Shown: positions 6,610-8,935 of the stretch, piece after piece
Numbering within the stretch: the first letter of the stretch is position 1
Layout: every line of letters starts with the position of its first letter
Assembly: GCA_021162485.1 (NCBI GenBank)
Contig: JAGGYP010000028.1
Coordinates: 1-8,935 of the forward strand
DNA length: 8,935 nt
Reading direction: 5' to 3'
Source: Thermoplasmata archaeon
Lineage (GTDB): Archaea; Thermoplasmatota; E2; DHVEG-1; B8-G13
The notes under the pieces: generated by a model
What the model was told of the DNA's origin: nothing
Database searches by the model: none
The model's input: the letters and a program-made list of their open reading frames with translations, nothing else
Position numbers and translations under genes: made by a program

Positions 6610-7593
6610 TCAATCCTCCTTAAACGAGATTTTATCTTTTCTATATTCCACCTGTATTTTTGGAACCTCTGGCCCCATTTTTTGTCTCGCCATCCTATCA
6701 TATGCTTCTTCTCCACCTGCCTCTTCTATAATTTTTCTTCCCTTCTCAATCTGCTGGAGAATACTCGCGTTTATCTTTGCCACTGAGGCAGGAGCTATTT
6801 TTCTCATCAACAACTTGGAAGAAGGACCCAGTGTGATTGGTAGAGACTCCATTCTCATGATTGTCCCTGGCAATGCATGGAACCATACACCTATTGAGTC
6901 CTCACCAAACTTTGTTATTGGTATACCAGCGGCGGCTTGTCTCTCTGGTGTGGGGCCAACATCTGCAGGCAGCCATTTTCCATTTATATAAACCTCCCCC
7001 TCACCATGAAGCATGAAATATCCCATGGCATCATACCATTTCCTCATCAGTGGATCAGGTGCTACTATGGCATCATACCATTGTTGAATCATTGTCAAAG
7101 CATACAGTTTATACCTTGCTTTTATACCAGCTGCTCTGCAAAGGGCTATAAAAAGAGAGATTTCGTGTAAACATGTACCTGTTCCTCTTCTTAGAACATT
7201 TACCGCATCATCCATGGGGATCATTTCTAGTATGATTTTTCTTTTAACAAATTCAAAAGCTGTTTCTGCAAACTCATAATCAGATTTTTTGAAAGCCCCT
7301 AGATGGTTTGCCATTGCTATTATCTCAGGTGCACGGCAGTTACAATACAATGTTGGTCTCAGATATTTCTCATCAGAATCACAATATTTCATACCAGGCT
7401 TGTATTTGGGAATTGTATAACTTGGTTTTGGTCTCTGGTATATCTTTGTAGGGTCCATCCTGCGTAATTTTTTCAAAGTGCCCAGGTTGAACAATAATAC
7501 TTTCGCCAAAGATAGAGACCCTTTCAACATCAGTTTTGTCATCAACAATGGCGGCAGGTATTCTTTTTCTTTCATCTCTCGCAACGATATCAT
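6610..7593 (-). CDS. Transglutaminase-like (papain-fold) protein
   Basis: This 327-residue protein has a transglutaminase-like core. The putative catalytic Cys141 lies in RGTGTCLHE, followed by the helix SLFIALCRAAGIKARY. His196 in FMLHGEGEVYINGKW and Asp211 in WLPAD complete a Cys-His-Asp triad in the usual order and spacing. Such domains act as proteases, amidases, acyl transferases or peptide hydrolases, so the exact reaction is unknown. No signal peptide is visible; a cytoplasmic location is likely. The N-terminal 90 residues hold Cys71, Cys84 and Cys86 (CNC), and the C-terminal tail is helical and charged. The start is well supported by AGGTGAT six bases before the ATG, and the GGTGA includes the stop codon of the LuxE-like gene. 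The gene follows that one by six bases and precedes the Nramp-like gene by five, implying a single transcript and linked function. Confidence 0.8.
   Translation of the reverse strand: MISLREMKEKEYLPPLLMTKLMLKGSLSLAKVLLFNLGTLKKLRRMDPTKIYQRPKPSYTIPKYKPGMKYCDSDEKYLRPTLYCNCRAPEIIAMANHLGAFKKSDYEFAETAFEFVKRKIILEMIPMDDAVNVLRRGTGTCLHEISLFIALCRAAGIKARYKLYALTMIQQWYDAIVAPDPLMRKWYDAMGYFMLHGEGEVYINGKWLPADVGPTPERQAAAGIPITKFGEDSIGVWFHALPGTIMRMESLPITLGPSSKLLMRKIAPASVAKINASILQQIEKGRKIIEEAGGEEAYDRMARQKMGPEVPKIQVEYRKDKISFKED
6615..6621 (-). promoter_or_regulatory. Ribosome binding site deciding the Nramp-like start
   Basis: Minus-strand AAGGAGG is embedded in the last codons (Lys-Glu-Asp) of the transglutaminase-like gene. 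It is 10 bases from the GTG at 6604 and one base from the TTG at 6613, so it favours the GTG. Confidence 0.7.
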
Positions 7594-7599
7594 AATATA

Positions 7600-8922
7600 T
7601 CACCTAACATCTGATGCAATCATTCTTCTAAGTTCTTCTGCACAGCCTCTTACCTCTTCACCTTTTGCTCTTTTAATCTCCGGCTCCAACACAGGACCAG
7701 GTCGATCACAAACAGGGCAATGCTCTAAAATTCTAACCTGATCCCCTGATATTATAAAACCAGGGTAGCTATGAGCGGCACTGTCGAGGAAGGCAAATCT
7801 TCCCCATTCTCCATAACCAACAGGTTTTAGCTCTCTATCCAACACCAGAGGATGGAAATAGGAGTAGGGAACATGTAGATAATGTCCTTCTCTACAATGA
7901 ACCATCCATCCATTGCCTTCAACCATACCATATACATCTAAACAGTTTTCCTCTGGAATACCAAGCGTTTCCTTAACCTGTTTTCTAAACTCCTCTACAG
8001 AGATCCTTTTATCTTCATATATTTTCCATCCACCACCAGTTATTACACCACTGTTTTCTCCAAAATTAAATGTTAGACCTTTCTCCCTTAATATCTCCAT
8101 GACAAAATACAATATGTAAGGAGCACCAACAAATGTTATATCCTCCTTTTTTTTCTCCATTTCGATTAACCATCTTATTATACGCTGTATCATTTTTTCA
8201 TGCTCCCTCTTGGCACCCCATCTAACAAGTGCTGCACGAAGAGATCGCTCCCCACTCATTGCTGCTCTTATAATCTCAGTGGATATCTCCCTATCAATAG
8301 CAACATCAATATTTTTTATCAAATCAAAATACACCATGGTAACTTTTCCAGCATATAAATTGGTTTTAAACGGATTAGGCATGAGAAGATAACCATTTAA
8401 CTCAGGTTTCCATATGGGATACACCATTGTGACAGCACATTTTGCCAGTGCATATTCAGATGCATAGAAGGTTCTTTTATCACGTGGAATAAACGTATGT
8501 CTACCACTAGTGCCACTACTATACGAAACCATTAAACCTGCTGCGTTGAAATCATTTATCACATCATCAAAAGAAGGATTTTTTTTGCTTATAACAATAC
8601 TTGGGATATCTGTAGTAAACAGGCCACTGAGCCATAATGCAAATTCTTTACCATGCGGGTAATCCTTGAAAAACTTATCTGGTATCAATGGTATCTTATC
8701 AAAATCATCTATGCTTTTAATGTCTCCTGGTTTGACCTTGTTTTCTTTACAATATGATTTGTAAAACTTGTTGTTCTCATAATGATGTTTAAAAATGTAT
8801 TTTATAGCTTTAAATTTTAATTTCTCTGCCTCTTTCAGAGGAATTCTAAACAGATCTTTTGGTTTATAAAGTGCATCATCTGCTGGTGTCCATTCCTCTT
8901 TGCTTGGGAAATACTTGAGCAT
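7600..8922 (-). CDS. LuxE-type acyl-protein synthetase (adenylate-forming enzyme)
   Basis: At least 440 residues, related to LuxE acyl-protein synthetase and more distantly to phenylacetate-CoA ligase. LuxE activates a fatty acid with ATP to an acyl-AMP and passes the acyl group to its own Cys before reduction by LuxC. Visible motifs are the ATP-binding SYSSGTSG (133-140), TGGGWK (295-300), DVYGMVEGN (329-337) and SGDQVRI (392-398). CPVC (402-405) may bind metal or be structural. Cys427 in RGCAEE, 14 residues from the end, is my candidate for the acyl-carrying Cys, since LuxE uses one close to its C-terminus. The substrate is unknown. It leads a tight operon with the transglutaminase-like and Nramp-like genes. 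No ribosome binding site is visible before the ATG at 8922, and the frame stays open to the window edge, so the true start may lie outside. No luxC-like gene is seen here, though one could lie upstream. Confidence 0.82.
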   Translation of the reverse strand: MLKYFPSKEEWTPADDALYKPKDLFRIPLKEAEKLKFKAIKYIFKHHYENNKFYKSYCKENKVKPGDIKSIDDFDKIPLIPDKFFKDYPHGKEFALWLSGLFTTDIPSIVISKKNPSFDDVINDFNAAGLMVSYSSGTSGRHTFIPRDKRTFYASEYALAKCAVTMVYPIWKPELNGYLLMPNPFKTNLYAGKVTMVYFDLIKNIDVAIDREISTEIIRAAMSGERSLRAALVRWGAKREHEKMIQRIIRWLIEMEKKKEDITFVGAPYILYFVMEILREKGLTFNFGENSGVITGGGWKIYEDKRISVEEFRKQVKETLGIPEENCLDVYGMVEGNGWMVHCREGHYLHVPYSYFHPLVLDRELKPVGYGEWGRFAFLDSAAHSYPGFIISGDQVRILEHCPVCDRPGPVLEPEIKRAKGEEVRGCAEELRRMIASDVR

Positions 8923-8935
8923 GAATGAGTTAAAT

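Noticed and set aside
6605..6613. TTG at 6613 as start of the Nramp-like gene
   Set aside because: It would sit one base after the GGAGG ribosome binding site, too close for initiation; the in-frame GTG at 6604 is 10 bases away and gives a natural N-terminus (MSDKK).
6237..6623. 128-codon plus-strand open frame opposite the Nramp-like gene
   Set aside because: It is the antisense shadow of a hydrophobic membrane protein gene, with no ribosome binding site and no recognisable protein features.
7379..7603. 74-codon minus-strand open frame overlapping the start of the transglutaminase-like gene and the end of the LuxE-like gene
   Set aside because: It lies in another frame inside a well-supported gene, has no family features, and the AGGTGAT ribosome binding site is correctly spaced for the 7593 ATG.
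7600..8922. LuxE homology as evidence for a bioluminescence system
   Set aside because: No luciferase or reductase genes are present in the window, and LuxE-type enzymes are widespread in non-luminous organisms.
1..8935. CRISPR array, insertion sequence or long direct repeats
   Set aside because: Reading through the intergenic DNA I saw no regularly spaced repeats, no transposase and no terminal inverted repeats; nearly all the window is coding or tRNA.

Overview
The window is archaeal DNA. It carries archaeal-type elongation factor 1A and ribosomal protein S10, two class II tRNA-Ser genes without an encoded CCA tail, TATA-like boxes rather than bacterial -35/-10 promoters, and GGAGG/GGTGA ribosome binding sites. 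From memory, the EF-1A resembles that of Thermoplasma and relatives, so an AT-rich member of the Thermoplasmatota is my best guess. That assignment is an inference, not a database result.

Layout: only the first gene (27-608) is on the plus strand. It encodes a small exported protein of unknown function and overlaps convergently with the end of a secreted M28 zinc aminopeptidase that has a C-terminal Ig-like module (586-1917, minus). Then come tRNA-Ser(GCU) (1998-2081), a lipoprotein of the HEWG type (2144-3037), tRNA-Ser(UGA) (3125-3212), rpsJ/S10 (3331-3642) and EF-1A (3731-5014), all minus. A hairpin with a T-tract (5128-5155) and TATA-like boxes separate this translation block from a tight minus-strand operon. 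In transcription order that operon is a LuxE-type acyl-protein synthetase (7600-8922, possibly continuing past the window edge), a transglutaminase-fold protein (6610-7593) and a divergent Nramp-type membrane transporter (5156-6604). The gaps between these three genes are only 6 and 5 bases.

How the genes work together: EF-1A, S10 and the serine tRNAs form a translation block; linkage of EF-1A, S10 and a tRNA-Ser recurs in archaea. The M28 peptidase, the lipoprotein and the first ORF are all exported, so one flank is cell-envelope or extracellular in character. The three-gene LuxE/transglutaminase/Nramp-like operon is the most interesting part: fatty-acid (or other carboxylate) activation, a papain-like Cys-His-Asp enzyme and a transporter lacking the usual Nramp metal-binding motif are translationally linked, and I know of no described pathway that joins them. 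Other points of note are an NQMD motif in place of NKMD in EF-1A and an archaeal version of the mostly bacterial HEWG family.
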